A DNA stretch of 64,000 nucleotides from Sinorhizobium mexicanum (GTDB lineage: Bacteria; Pseudomonadota; Alphaproteobacteria; Rhizobiales; Rhizobiaceae), in assembly GCF_013488225.1 (NCBI RefSeq), contig NZ_CP041238.1, forward strand, positions 2,753,501 to 2,817,500. The letters run 5' to 3'. Numbering within the stretch: position 1 is the stretch's first letter; each line of letters opens with the position of its first letter. The notes beneath the pieces are model-generated. The model worked only from the letters and a program-made list of their open reading frames with translations. It was not told the DNA's origin and did no database searches. The translations under genes were made by a program, and so were the position numbers. Below are positions 26,483 to 35,484 of the stretch, piece after piece.

Positions 26483-27532
26483 ATGGAATACCGCCTGCTC
26501 GGCCGCTCGGGCCTGAAAGTCTCGACGATCACCATGGGCACCATGACCATCGGCGGCGAAGGCAAGTTCGCCCAGGTCGGCAATGTCGGCCTCGACGAAG
26601 CGCGCCGCTATGTCGATCTCTGCCTCGATGCCGGCGTCAACCTGATCGACACCGCCAATGTCTATTCCGCCGGCGCATCGGAGGAGATCATCGGTGAGGT
26701 GCTCGGCGGCAAGCGCAAGAACGGCGTGCTGATCGCCACCAAGGCGCGCTTTTCCATGGGGCCGGGCCCGAACGACGGCGGCCTCTCGCGCCATCACCTG
26801 ATCAGCGAATGCGAGGCGAGCCTGAAGCGGCTGAAGACGGACGTCATCGACCTCTACCAGGTGCATCAATGGGACGGCCAGACGCCGCTCGAAGAAACGG
26901 TTGCCGCGCTGGACACGCTCGTCAACCAGGGCAAGGTGCGCTACATCGGCTGCTCCAACTATTCCGGCTGGCACATCATGAAGGCGCTCGGCATCAGCAC
27001 GCACGAGCATCGCCAGCGCTTCGTCAGCCAGCAGATCCACTACACCCTCGAAGCCCGTGAGGCCGAATACGAGCTGATCCCGATCGCGATCGACCAGGGT
27101 CTCGGCGTGCTCGTCTGGAGCCCGCTCGCCGGCGGCCTGCTTTCCGGCAAGCACCGCCGCGGCCAGACGCCGGAAGGCACGCGCCAGCTCGCCGGCTGGA
27201 ACGAGCCGCCGATCCGCGACGAGCAGCGCCTGTGGAAGATCGTCGACATGCTGGTAGCGATTGCCGGCGAGCGCGGCGTCTCGCCCGCGCAGGTGGCGCT
27301 CGCCTGGCTTATCGGCCGCAAGGGCGTCACCTCCGTCATCATCGGTGGACGCAAGGAGGAACAGTTCCGCGACAACCTCGCCGCCGCCGGCCTCAAGCTC
27401 ACCGACGAGGAGCGCGAATTGCTCGACGCCGTCAGCCTGCCGCCGGTGATCTATCCCTATTGGCACCAGCTATGGACCGCCAAAGACCGCCTCGGCGAGG
27501 CCGACCTGTCGTTGCTCGGGCCGCATGTCTGA
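26483..27532 (+). CDS. Aldo/keto reductase
   Basis: 349 residues, TIM-barrel AKR. Tetrad residues are visible: Asp and Tyr in NLIDTANVYSAGASEE, Lys in VLIATKARFSMG, His in DLYQVHQWDG; NADPH-binding region in VIIGGRKEEQFRDNL. Similar to the YajO/YakC-like group that reduces aldehydes and ketones. The frame opens at 26402, but the fold begins MEYRLLGRSGLKVS at the ATG at 26483. Convergent with the adenylate cyclase gene, 18 bases apart. Confidence 0.9.
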   Translation: MEYRLLGRSGLKVSTITMGTMTIGGEGKFAQVGNVGLDEARRYVDLCLDAGVNLIDTANVYSAGASEEIIGEVLGGKRKNGVLIATKARFSMGPGPNDGGLSRHHLISECEASLKRLKTDVIDLYQVHQWDGQTPLEETVAALDTLVNQGKVRYIGCSNYSGWHIMKALGISTHEHRQRFVSQQIHYTLEAREAEYELIPIAIDQGLGVLVWSPLAGGLLSGKHRRGQTPEGTRQLAGWNEPPIRDEQRLWKIVDMLVAIAGERGVSPAQVALAWLIGRKGVTSVIIGGRKEEQFRDNLAAAGLKLTDEERELLDAVSLPPVIYPYWHQLWTAKDRLGEADLSLLGPHV

Positions 27533-27550
27533 GGAGACATTGCGGCATGC

Positions 27551-29401
27551 CTACTTCGCCGCCGCCTTTAGAAGCTCCTGGAAACGTGGGTGATCGCGGA
27601 TCGAATCGAGATCCGAATCGTTCCAGATCCAGGCGTGAAGTTCAGGCGAGACGAGCGGAAGGGAGTGTTCCAGCAGCTCCATAGCCAGCTCGCGCTCTCC
27701 AAGCAGCGCGTAGGCGCAGGCGTTGTTGTAGCATGCCCGCGCGTCCTCCGGGTCGATGGCGTTGACCCGCGCAATCAAGTCCAGCGCGCGCTCGCGGTCT
27801 CCGAGCGCCGCGCATGTGCATGCCCCAAGTTGGGCGGCATCGGAGCTTTCCGGGTGCAACACCATGCTCCGCTCCACACGCTCCAGGCCAATCCTGATGA
27901 GCCTTTCCTTCTCTTCCCACTGGCCGAGACGGTCCAGCGCGTTTCCGGCAAGAACGGGAGAGCGGTAGTCGTCGGGGCGGATCTCGGCGGCGCGCTCGTA
28001 ATGCGCGACTGCTTTCTCGTAGTCGCACCGGACAAAGCAGTGGCGTGCATAGAAATAGTGCGCTTCGTGGGAGTTCGGATCAAGCGCGAGCGCCCGCTCG
28101 AAAGCGAGGGCAGCCTCCTCGTAGCGCCCCACCGTCGAGAGCGCGTAGCCGTGGGATGCGTGCACCTCCGGTAGATCGGGATCGAGCTCGAGTGCCTTGG
28201 CGCAATTTTCGAGGAGGTATTCCGGCGGGATATTTACGCCGTGGAATCCGCAAAGGAAGGAGTCGCAGTCGGCAATACCGGCATAGGCGCGCGCGAAACG
28301 CGGATCGAGCTCCGCCGCGTAGGTGAACATCCGCCGGGCATGCTGCAGCGAGGCTTTCGTCATCGTGTGGAAAAGCTCTCGCCCCTTGAGGCAATAGTTG
28401 TAAGCCTCGACGCTTGCCGTGGCAGGCTGTTCGATCGCCTTCCTCTCCCTCGGCAGCAGCCTGATCCTTAGTTGCGTGACGATCGCCTCGGTGATCTCGT
28501 CCTGGATGTCGAAGATGTCGGTGAGGTCCCGATCGTAACGCTCGGCCCAGACGTGCCGCCCGTCGCTGCCATCGATCAACTGTCCGGTGATGCGTACACG
28601 CTGGCCCGCCTTGCGCACACTTCCTTCCAGCAGGAAGCTGACGCCGAGTTCGGCGGCGACGCGCTGCGCCGTCACCCGCGTGCCTTTGTAGGCGAAGACC
28701 GTGTGCCGGGCGACGACGGAAAGGCCCGAGATTTTCGAGAGATCCGTGATGATGTCCTCGGTAATGCCGTCCGAAAAATACTCCTGCGCGGGATCATCGC
28801 TCATATTGTTGAACGGCAGCACGGCGATGGACGGCTTGTGCGCCGTTGCCGGCACCCGGTCAGATCGGTCGCTTGCCGCTTGCGAGGCATCGATAACGAC
28901 ATTGTAGACCCTGACCGGACGTTCGATGTTCTTCAGGAGCTGTTCGCCGGCATCCTCGAAGATGAGATCGAGCCGGTTGCCGACATGTTCGCGCACGGCC
29001 GCCGACACCGCCACGCCACCCGGCGTCGCGAAGCTCTCGATCCGCGCCGCAATGTTGACGCCGTCGCCGAAGATGTCGTCATTCTCGACGATCACGTCGC
29101 CAATGTTGACACCGATGCGAAACTCGATCCGCCGGTCCGCCGGCACGGCCGAATTGCGCGCACGCATCCCTTTCTGGATCTTGGCGGCGCAATCGACAGC
29201 GCTTACCACACTCTCGAACTCGACCAGCATGCCGTCGCCGATCAGCTTGACGATGCGCCCCTGATGGTCTGCGACCATGGCGTCCACGAACTCCGCCCGA
29301 TGCGCCGTCAGCGCCGCGAGCGTTTCCGCCTCGTTTGCTCCCATGAGGCGACTGTAGCCGGCCACGTCGGCCGAAAGGATCGTGGTGAGGCGACGCTTCA
29401 T
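27551..29401 (-). CDS. Class III adenylate/guanylate cyclase with TolB-like and TPR domains
   Basis: 616 residues, soluble. Cyclase domain at ~1-175: first metal Asp in TILSADVAGYSRLM (D12), second in KLIGDGMLVEF, and the transition-state Asn/Arg in GDGVNIAARIE. A TolB/CadC-like segment follows (PSIAVLPFNNMSDDPAQEYF, about 195-330), then TPR repeats to the end (for example YEEAALAFERALALDPNSHEA). Rhizobia carry many such cyclases; they make cAMP in response to unknown partners sensed through the TPRs. All catalytic positions look intact, so activity is likely. Not part of an operon. Confidence 0.9.
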   Translation of the reverse strand: MKRRLTTILSADVAGYSRLMGANEAETLAALTAHRAEFVDAMVADHQGRIVKLIGDGMLVEFESVVSAVDCAAKIQKGMRARNSAVPADRRIEFRIGVNIGDVIVENDDIFGDGVNIAARIESFATPGGVAVSAAVREHVGNRLDLIFEDAGEQLLKNIERPVRVYNVVIDASQAASDRSDRVPATAHKPSIAVLPFNNMSDDPAQEYFSDGITEDIITDLSKISGLSVVARHTVFAYKGTRVTAQRVAAELGVSFLLEGSVRKAGQRVRITGQLIDGSDGRHVWAERYDRDLTDIFDIQDEITEAIVTQLRIRLLPRERKAIEQPATASVEAYNYCLKGRELFHTMTKASLQHARRMFTYAAELDPRFARAYAGIADCDSFLCGFHGVNIPPEYLLENCAKALELDPDLPEVHASHGYALSTVGRYEEAALAFERALALDPNSHEAHYFYARHCFVRCDYEKAVAHYERAAEIRPDDYRSPVLAGNALDRLGQWEEKERLIRIGLERVERSMVLHPESSDAAQLGACTCAALGDRERALDLIARVNAIDPEDARACYNNACAYALLGERELAMELLEHSLPLVSPELHAWIWNDSDLDSIRDHPRFQELLKAAAK

Positions 29402-29628
29402 CGAAAGGCCTCTCCTTCGGAGAGATGAAACTTATCAGGTTTAAGCCCGGAACGGCACCAGAATCAGGTTTGCGTCCAACGGCAGCGGCGCGCCGGTTAG
29501 AGCCGTCCGCATCGCGATTGCGGGCGTTGAAAAGAAAGGCGGCCGCGACAACCTTGGCGCGGCCGAGCGCAGGTCATGATATACAGTTAGCAACAGGAAG
29601 CGGCGCCCTCGTCTTGATGGAGGATGTG

Positions 29629-30360
29629 ATGCAGGCAATCATTGTCGATGCGAAGCCTCAACCGGTCTCGATTGATCCCGCAAAGGCCGCGATTCTCGTC
29701 GTGGACATGCAGAATGATTTCGGCTCCGAAGGAGGCATGTTCCACAGGGCCGGAATCGACATTTCGGGCATTCGGCAGGCCGTCGGCCCGACGGCGACCG
29801 TCATAGCCGCCGCTCGCGATCTGAACATTCCCATCGTCTATCTGAAGATGGGCTATCGTCCCGACCTCTCCGACCTAGGCTCGTCGGACGCCCCCAACCG
29901 GCTGAGGCACCTCCATCTCTTCGGGGTCGGAGAAACGATCACTGCCCCGAACGGCAAAGATGGCCGCATTCTGATCCGCGACACATGGGGAACGGACATC
30001 GTCGACGAACTCGCGCCGGCGGCAGGCGATGTCGTTCTCTACAAAACCCGGTTCAGCGGCTTCTACGAGACCGAGCTCGATGCCGTTCTGAAGTCGGCGG
30101 GCGTCAAGCACCTCATCGTCACCGGATGCACGACAAGCGTATGTGTCGAGTCGACCATCCGCGATGCCTTCTTCCGGGATTATCACTGCCTTCTGCTCAC
30201 CGATTGCACCAGCGAGCCGATCGCTCGCGACGCCCCGAGAAGCAATCACGATGCCTCGGTCACGCTCGTGGAAATACTCTTCGGCTGGACATCGACCTCC
30301 GACCACTTCCTCCAAGCGGTCGGGACGCGTGCACAGGGCAGTCTTGAAGTGGCCGAATAG
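29629..30360 (+). CDS. RutB-like cysteine hydrolase (isochorismatase fold)
   Basis: 243 residues. Catalytic triad D26 (ILVVDMQNDF), K139 (VLYKTRFSGF) and C172 (TTSVCVESTIRDAF), in the spacing of E. coli RutB, and the rest aligns well with RutB-type (peroxy)ureidoacrylate amidohydrolases (SEGGMFHRAGIDIS, LFGWTSTSDHF). It would hydrolyse an amide in a pyrimidine- or related N-catabolic step. No other rut genes flank it, so the physiological substrate may differ. ATG at 29629 preceded by GGAGG; a frame reaching 29425 lacks a ribosome site and homology. Confidence 0.87.
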   Translation: MQAIIVDAKPQPVSIDPAKAAILVVDMQNDFGSEGGMFHRAGIDISGIRQAVGPTATVIAAARDLNIPIVYLKMGYRPDLSDLGSSDAPNRLRHLHLFGVGETITAPNGKDGRILIRDTWGTDIVDELAPAAGDVVLYKTRFSGFYETELDAVLKSAGVKHLIVTGCTTSVCVESTIRDAFFRDYHCLLLTDCTSEPIARDAPRSNHDASVTLVEILFGWTSTSDHFLQAVGTRAQGSLEVAE

Positions 30361-30420
30361 CGCTCGGCAGCTTTGGTCCGCCGCATAGGCAAAAATATCG
30401 TCCCTTGAAATGCGAGATTT

Positions 30421-30434
30421 ATATCATATGATAT
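30421..30434. promoter_or_regulatory. Palindromic operator ATATCATATGATAT before the toxin-antitoxin operon
   Basis: Perfect 14-base palindrome 26 bases before the antitoxin start, in an AT-rich promoter region of otherwise GC-rich DNA. Xre-type antitoxins commonly autoregulate by binding such sites; specific binding here is inferred. Confidence 0.6.
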
Positions 30435-30460
30435 GATGAAGCAAGTCAGAGGAGACGATC

Positions 30461-30865
30461 ATGTCGAACCTTCAGCGCGCGATCGTCCCGGATCGCGGCG
30501 CGGCGAAACAGGAAGAAGCCGTCATCGTCAAGGCGGTGGTGCGCGCCTGCGAGTTCTGGAAGCTGACCAACAAGGAGTCAGCCGAGCTCTTCGACGTGCC
30601 GATCGCCACCTGGAACCGCATGAAGGCCGGCGACTTCCGGGGCAAGCTCGACCAGGACAAGCGGACGCGCGCGAGCCTGATCGTCGGCATTTTCAAGGGA
30701 CTGCGGCTCTTCTTCAACGGCCCCCTCACCTATGACTGGCCGAAATCGGCCAATACCGGCCCGGTCTTCAGCGGCAAGACGCCGGTCGCCACGATGATCG
30801 AGGGCGGTATCCCCGCGATGCTCCGCGTCCGCCGCTATGTCGACGGCCTGCGCGGTGGTCTATGA
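30461..30865 (+). CDS. Xre/MbcA/ParS-type antitoxin (DUF2384)
   Basis: 134 residues. HTH region LTNKESAELFDVPIATWNRM, then the DUF2384 tail with GLRLFFNGPLTYDWPKSANT and GGIPAMLRVRRYVDGLRGG that plugs the toxin active site in characterised pairs. Upstream palindrome ATATCATATGATAT is a likely autoregulatory operator. ATG at 30461 behind AGAGGAGACGATC. The last four bases overlap the toxin start (ATGA), the standard order antitoxin then toxin. Confidence 0.88.
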   Translation: MSNLQRAIVPDRGAAKQEEAVIVKAVVRACEFWKLTNKESAELFDVPIATWNRMKAGDFRGKLDQDKRTRASLIVGIFKGLRLFFNGPLTYDWPKSANTGPVFSGKTPVATMIEGGIPAMLRVRRYVDGLRGGL

Positions 30866-31563
30866 TCCCCGAGATCGACTTCACCGATCCCGCCACCGTC
30901 CGGCTGATCTCGACCGCCTATATCACAGAGCCGGCAGTAAAGCCGCTTTGCGACAACGAGGACGAGCTGGAGATCCTCAACCGGCTGGAGGCGCAGACCT
31001 CGGCGCGGCTGAGTCCTGTTGCGCTTCCGTCCGGCGTGAGCCCGGCCGAACTCTTGAATGAATCCTTCGGCTATGGCTGGTCGCTGATCAACGCCGCGTT
31101 CTGCCATGCCCGTCCGCCGGGCAATCGCTTCAATGGCGAGGAGCGCGGCGCCTGGTATTGTGCTTTCGGGACGTTGGCGAGCGAGACCTGCCAGGCGGAA
31201 ATCATCTTCCACCGCACGCGGGCGCTACGCGACGCCGGCAATTTCCACGACATCGGCCACTATCGCGAACTGATCGCCGGCTTCCTCTGCCGCTTCCATG
31301 ACGTGCGTGGCGAAACCGGCGCGGCCTATCTCGATCCCGATCCGGCAATCGCCTATCCGGCCGGCCAGGCGCTCGCCGGCACCATCCTCGCAGAGGGCGG
31401 CAATGGCGTGATCTACCCCTCGGCCCGCCATCCAGAAGGCGAATGCCTTGCCGTGTTCCGCCCCTCGGTCATCCAGAAGATCCGCCAGGGCCGCACGATC
31501 ACCTTCGAATGGACCGGCTCGCCAGTGCCGAGGGTCTTGAGCGATATGGCTAGAGCGGAATGA
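30862..31563 (+). CDS. RES-domain toxin
   Basis: 233 residues. The RES domain (named for conserved Arg-Glu-Ser) is recognisable from residue ~75: FCHARPPGNRFNGEERGAWY, ETCQAEIIFHRTRA and GNGVIYPSARHPEGECLAVF. Characterised RES toxins (MbcT, ParT) break down or use NAD+, stopping growth until the antitoxin is restored. Cytosolic. ATGA overlap with the antitoxin shows translational coupling. An N-terminal ~70 residues ahead of the core (IDFTDPATVRLISTAYITEP) is usual for the longer members. Confidence 0.88.
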   Translation: MIPEIDFTDPATVRLISTAYITEPAVKPLCDNEDELEILNRLEAQTSARLSPVALPSGVSPAELLNESFGYGWSLINAAFCHARPPGNRFNGEERGAWYCAFGTLASETCQAEIIFHRTRALRDAGNFHDIGHYRELIAGFLCRFHDVRGETGAAYLDPDPAIAYPAGQALAGTILAEGGNGVIYPSARHPEGECLAVFRPSVIQKIRQGRTITFEWTGSPVPRVLSDMARAE

Positions 31564-31564
31564 G

Positions 31565-32251
31565 CTAGGCCGCAAGAAACGCACGGGCAAAGCCTGGTTC
31601 CGTGACCTGAATAGATCCTTCCGGGAGTTTCAGAACCCGCTCCACAGCCAGACCATAGCTCTGCATCCAACTATCGAGCATGGCCGCAGCGCTCTCGACG
31701 TCGCCGGCTTCCGCCTGCTGCAGGGCGCGGTACATGACCTTCGCGACACCGAGCCTCAGATTGAGCAGCATCAGTGCCATCGCTTCGGGATCGGGTGCAT
31801 CAAGGCTTCCCTCCTCCTGGCCCCGCCTCAGGATTTCCGTCATGAACGGCAGGGTGACCTCGGTCAGCGCCTCGTCGATGCGATGGTAAAGCACGGTGTT
31901 TTCAGGTTTGAAGAGCGCATTGAACGTGTTCTTCAATTGCGGGGCCATGTCCACCTTCATGCGCCGCGAATTGGCAAAAAGCGCGTTCAGGCGGCCGACG
32001 GCGTCGAGAGACGGATCCTCGATGAGCGGCCGCATCTCGTCCAGGCTCTGACGGGCCATCCGCGCCGCAAGCGCCTCCAGCAGCGCCTCCTTGGATGCGA
32101 AGTAGTGGTAGAAGGCGCCTTTGGAGAGACCCGCCTCCCGGATGACGTCGTTGACCGTGGTATTCTCGTATCCATGTTCGAAGAAGAGACGCTGCGCGCA
32201 ATCGATAAGCTCGTTCGTTCGAACATCCGGCGATTTTATAATTCGGGGCAT
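31565..32251 (-). CDS. TetR-family repressor of the adjacent exporter
   Basis: 228 residues. HTH TTVNDVIREAGLSKGAFYHYFASKEALL is canonical; the C-terminal domain is helical and hydrophobic-ligand-like. It is divergent from an MFP/permease/ATPase exporter across a gap with a 25-base palindrome, so it very probably represses both directions and is released by a cargo of the pump. Its stop is three bases beyond that of the toxin gene on the other strand (convergent). Confidence 0.9.
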   Translation of the reverse strand: MPRIIKSPDVRTNELIDCAQRLFFEHGYENTTVNDVIREAGLSKGAFYHYFASKEALLEALAARMARQSLDEMRPLIEDPSLDAVGRLNALFANSRRMKVDMAPQLKNTFNALFKPENTVLYHRIDEALTEVTLPFMTEILRRGQEEGSLDAPDPEAMALMLLNLRLGVAKVMYRALQQAEAGDVESAAAMLDSWMQSYGLAVERVLKLPEGSIQVTEPGFARAFLAA

Positions 32252-32332
32252 GGGTCGTCCTGGAATGGGGCCGCGACGTCCTTATAGGTGATATCGAGCC
32301 GTGCGAAACCCTGCAGTGGAACTATCACTTGA

Positions 32333-32357
32333 TAATAGACCGACGGTCGGTCTATTA
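32333..32357. promoter_or_regulatory. TetR operator: 25-base palindrome with 12-base arms
   Basis: Arm TAATAGACCGAC, one central base, and its exact reverse complement GTCGGTCTATTA. Lies between the divergent TetR (start 32251) and MFP (start 32470) genes. The half-site ATAGACCGAC is typical of TetR/AcrR-type operators. Confidence 0.85.
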
Positions 32358-32469
32358 CTAGAGTGCCTCTGGCTCCCGAGGTGAATGCTCCAGATCAAAG
32401 CCGCATGCGCGCTTTGCGCGTTTAATCGAGGCGATCTGAGGCAGGCATCGGGTTTCGTGGAGAGATTTC

Positions 32470-33480
32470 GTGCGGTTGAAGCGTTATGCAATCGGTTTTG
32501 CAATGGCCGCGGTGGTAGGTGCGGCGGCTTACTGGTACGTCTCCCGTCCGGCGCCCGTGACAGTGGTGACGCCGAAGCGCGGCGATGCGGCCGAAATCGT
32601 CTATGCCAGCGGCGTCGTGGAACCGCGTATCTGGGCGAAAGTCACCCCCACCGTGCGCGAGCGGATCGTCGAGCAATGCAATTGCGAGGGCGAGCGCGTG
32701 GAGAAGGGCCACGTGCTCGCACGCCTCGACGACACCGAGGCGCGCGCCACGCGCGGCGAACTCCAGGCGCGCCTGTCGCTGGCGCAGGAGGAATATCGCC
32801 GCAAGCTCGCTCTTTCGGCGCGCAACACGATCAGCGTGCAGGAGGTCGACAGGGCCCGCACCGAAGTGGCGCAGTTGGAAGCATTGGTGGCGGCCCAGCA
32901 GGCACGGCTCGCAAGCTACGTGCTGCGCGCGCCGAGCGCCGGGCAGGTGCTGCGCCAGGACGGCGAGATCGGCGAGGTCGCGGAACTCGGCACCGTGCTC
33001 TTCTGGGTCGGCGAACCGAAGCCGCTGATCGTCACGGCCGAGGTGAACGAGGAGGACATCCCACGCGTCGAGGTAGGCCAGCGGGCGCTGTTGCGGTCTG
33101 ACGCGTTTGCCGGCCGTGAACTGGAGGCGGTCGTCGACAGCATCACGCCGAAGGGCGATCCCGTTACGAAGACCTACCGCGTCCGTTTCCGCCTGCCCGA
33201 CGACACGCCGCTCAGGATCGGCATGTCCACCGATGTCAACGTGATCGTGCGCCAGTCGCCGAACGCATTGATCCTTCCCTCGGGCGCAGTCAGCGGCAAG
33301 CGGGTCGCCGTGGTCGAGGGCGACGACGTGCGCTTGCGCGAGATCGAGATCGGCATACGCGGCACGGGCGGCGTCGAGGTTCTTTCAGGACTTGAGGAGA
33401 CAACACAGGTCATCGCCCCCTTCCCCGCTGAGCTTGCCGAGGGCACGCGCGTGACCATTGCGGGAGGCGGCAGCAACTGA
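32470..33480 (+). CDS. HlyD/MacA-like periplasmic adaptor of an ABC exporter
   Basis: 336 residues. Single N-terminal anchor (MRLKRYAIGFAMAAVVGAAA), then split lipoyl motifs (EPRIWAKVTPTVRERIV and VLRAPSAGQVLRQDGE) around a coiled coil (~75-135), a barrel domain and a C-terminal extension. Couples an ABC permease in the inner membrane to an outer-membrane or periplasmic acceptor. Start is GTG at 32470, behind GGAGAG. First gene of a three-gene operon with FtsX-like permease and ATPase (seven bases and ATGA overlap). Confidence 0.88.
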   Translation: MRLKRYAIGFAMAAVVGAAAYWYVSRPAPVTVVTPKRGDAAEIVYASGVVEPRIWAKVTPTVRERIVEQCNCEGERVEKGHVLARLDDTEARATRGELQARLSLAQEEYRRKLALSARNTISVQEVDRARTEVAQLEALVAAQQARLASYVLRAPSAGQVLRQDGEIGEVAELGTVLFWVGEPKPLIVTAEVNEEDIPRVEVGQRALLRSDAFAGRELEAVVDSITPKGDPVTKTYRVRFRLPDDTPLRIGMSTDVNVIVRQSPNALILPSGAVSGKRVAVVEGDDVRLREIEIGIRGTGGVEVLSGLEETTQVIAPFPAELAEGTRVTIAGGGSN

Positions 33481-33487
33481 GGCCATC

Positions 33488-34729
33488 ATGCACCTGATCC
33501 TCGATATCGCCTGGACGCATATCGCCGGACGCGGCCGCCAGACCGTCGTCGCGATAGTGGGCGTGGCGGTCGGCGTCGGCTTCTCCATTGCGATGGCGGC
33601 GCTGATGCAGGGCGGCCAGGACGATTTCGTTCGCCAGCTCGTAGATACCATGCCGCACGTGGAGGTGAGCGACGAGCAGCGTTCGGCGCGCCGGCAACCG
33701 GCGGAGGACGTCTTCGAGGTCGCCGCCATATCGGGCTTGCGGCCGCGCGACGACCGCCGCGGCATCATCAACCCGACGGCCGCGCAATCCTGGCTCGATG
33801 AATGGATCCCGGGTCGGTTCGCCGCAACGCTCCATGCAGAGGGCGTCATCCGTTATTCCGGCCGCGAGGTCGGCGCCGTGGTGATCGGCATCGATCCGGA
33901 GAGGGAAGCGAGCGTCTCGCCGATCGTCGAGGATTTCCGCGAGGGAAGCTTCGCCGCGCTCACCGCCGGCGGCAACAATGTCGTGATCGGCGATACGATG
34001 GCGTCGAGACTGGGCGCCGGGCTCGGTGATACGATCACCGCGGTCTCGTCCGAGGGGCTCACCCGCAACTTCAAGATCGTCGGACTGTTTCACACCGGAA
34101 CCACCGCGCGCGACGAGGGCGAGGCCTATGTGCTGCAGAAGAATGCCCAAATCCTGTCCAACCGGCCGAACGCGATCAACCGGATCAGCATCAAGCTCGA
34201 CGATCCAAATGCCGCCCCCACGATTGCACGACGCGTCGAGGCGGAACTCGGCTACAAGGCGGTTGCCTGGCAAGAAGCGAACGAATCCATTCTGGAGGCG
34301 CTCGTGGTCCGCAACATCATCATGTACACGGTCGTAGCCGCCATCATGCTTGTCGCCGGCTTCGGCATCTTCAATATCATCTCGACCATCACCCACGAGA
34401 AGGCGCGCGACATCGCCATCATGAAATCGCTCGGCTTCTCGGAAGCCGACATGCGGCGCCTCTTTGTGCTCGAAGGGCTGGCAATCGGCGGCGCCGGTTC
34501 GCTCCTCGGTTGGGCGCTCGGGTTCTCGATCACCTACGCGCTTTCTCTCGTGCACTTCGAAATCGCTGCGACCGGCCAGGAAATGACGCGGCTGCCGATT
34601 GCCTGGAGCATGCTCCACTACCTGATTGCGACGGCCTCCGCGGTCGGCTCCGCGGCGGTTGCCGGCTACCTGCCGGCCCGGCGCGCGGCCCATCTCAATC
34701 CGGTCGACATCATAAGGGGCGCGACATGA
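33488..34729 (+). CDS. FtsX/MacB-type ABC permease
   Basis: 413 residues. One N-terminal helix (ILDIAWTHIAGRGRQTVVAI), a large periplasmic domain (~45-270), and three C-terminal helices with the family's VAGFGIFNIISTITHEKARDIAIMKSLGFS hallmark (shown in part). It is a LolC/MacB-type mechanotransmission permease that works with the adaptor and the ATPase to extrude a substrate such as a peptide, lipid or drug. Start ATG at 33488, a few bases after the adaptor stop; the last bases overlap the ATPase start (ATGA). Confidence 0.9.
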   Translation: MHLILDIAWTHIAGRGRQTVVAIVGVAVGVGFSIAMAALMQGGQDDFVRQLVDTMPHVEVSDEQRSARRQPAEDVFEVAAISGLRPRDDRRGIINPTAAQSWLDEWIPGRFAATLHAEGVIRYSGREVGAVVIGIDPEREASVSPIVEDFREGSFAALTAGGNNVVIGDTMASRLGAGLGDTITAVSSEGLTRNFKIVGLFHTGTTARDEGEAYVLQKNAQILSNRPNAINRISIKLDDPNAAPTIARRVEAELGYKAVAWQEANESILEALVVRNIIMYTVVAAIMLVAGFGIFNIISTITHEKARDIAIMKSLGFSEADMRRLFVLEGLAIGGAGSLLGWALGFSITYALSLVHFEIAATGQEMTRLPIAWSMLHYLIATASAVGSAAVAGYLPARRAAHLNPVDIIRGAT

Positions 34730-35424
34730 CGACCCTGATCGAGACGACCGACCTCACACGCATTCTCCACGAGACGGTGCCGGTCACGCTGGTGAGGGAT
34801 GTCACCCTCAGCATCGGCGAGCGCGAATTCGTCGCGGTGACCGGCCCCTCCGGGTCGGGAAAGTCGTCGCTCCTCTATCTCCTGGGCCTGCTCGACCGAC
34901 CGAGCGCGGGAACACTCAAGATTCGCGGCCGCGATGCCGAACCGATGAGCGAGAAGGAGCGTGCCGCGACGCGCCTCGCCAATATCGGCTTCGTTTTCCA
35001 GTTCCATTTCCTGCTGCCGGAGTTCACCGCGCGCCAAAACGTCGAGATCCCGATGCGCAAGCTCGCCCGCCTCACCCGCGGCGAGATGCGCGAGCGGGCG
35101 ACAGCACTGCTCACTTCGCTCGGGCTCGAAGGTCACCTCGACAAGCGGCCCGACCAGCTTTCCGGCGGCCAGCGCCAGCGGGTGGCTGTCGCCAGAGCGC
35201 TCGCCAACGATCCGCCGCTCATCCTCGCCGACGAGCCGACGGGCAGCCTCGACAGCAAGAGTTCGGAGCAGGTCTTCGCGATCCTGGAAGCACTCGTCAA
35301 CGAGCGCGGCAAGACGGTCGTTGCCGTCACCCACGACCTCGACATGGCCGCCCGCATGCATCGACGCATCCATCTCGTGGACGGCCGGATCAGCCAGGAA
35401 GAAGGCGCCAGAGCCGGCCTTTAG
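34726..35424 (+). CDS. ABC exporter ATPase, MacB/LolD type
   Basis: 232 residues, one complete nucleotide-binding domain: Walker A GPSGSGKSS, signature LSGGQRQRVAVARAL, Walker B ILADEPTGSLD, switch AVTHDLDMA. The Q-loop region (FVFQFHFLLPEFTARQNVEIP) is of LolD/MacB type. ATG at 34726 overlaps the permease stop. Third gene of the TetR-controlled exporter. No outer-membrane gene follows. Confidence 0.93.
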   Translation: MTTLIETTDLTRILHETVPVTLVRDVTLSIGEREFVAVTGPSGSGKSSLLYLLGLLDRPSAGTLKIRGRDAEPMSEKERAATRLANIGFVFQFHFLLPEFTARQNVEIPMRKLARLTRGEMRERATALLTSLGLEGHLDKRPDQLSGGQRQRVAVARALANDPPLILADEPTGSLDSKSSEQVFAILEALVNERGKTVVAVTHDLDMAARMHRRIHLVDGRISQEEGARAGL

Positions 35425-35484
35425 AGGCGTCCCAAGATGGCAGCGTGCCGCCCGACAATGCGGCTCCCGCACTTCGCGCACAAG

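Noticed and set aside
34026..34337. Additional small genes within the exporter operon
   Set aside because: Out-of-frame shadows of the FtsX-like permease; no ribosome sites.
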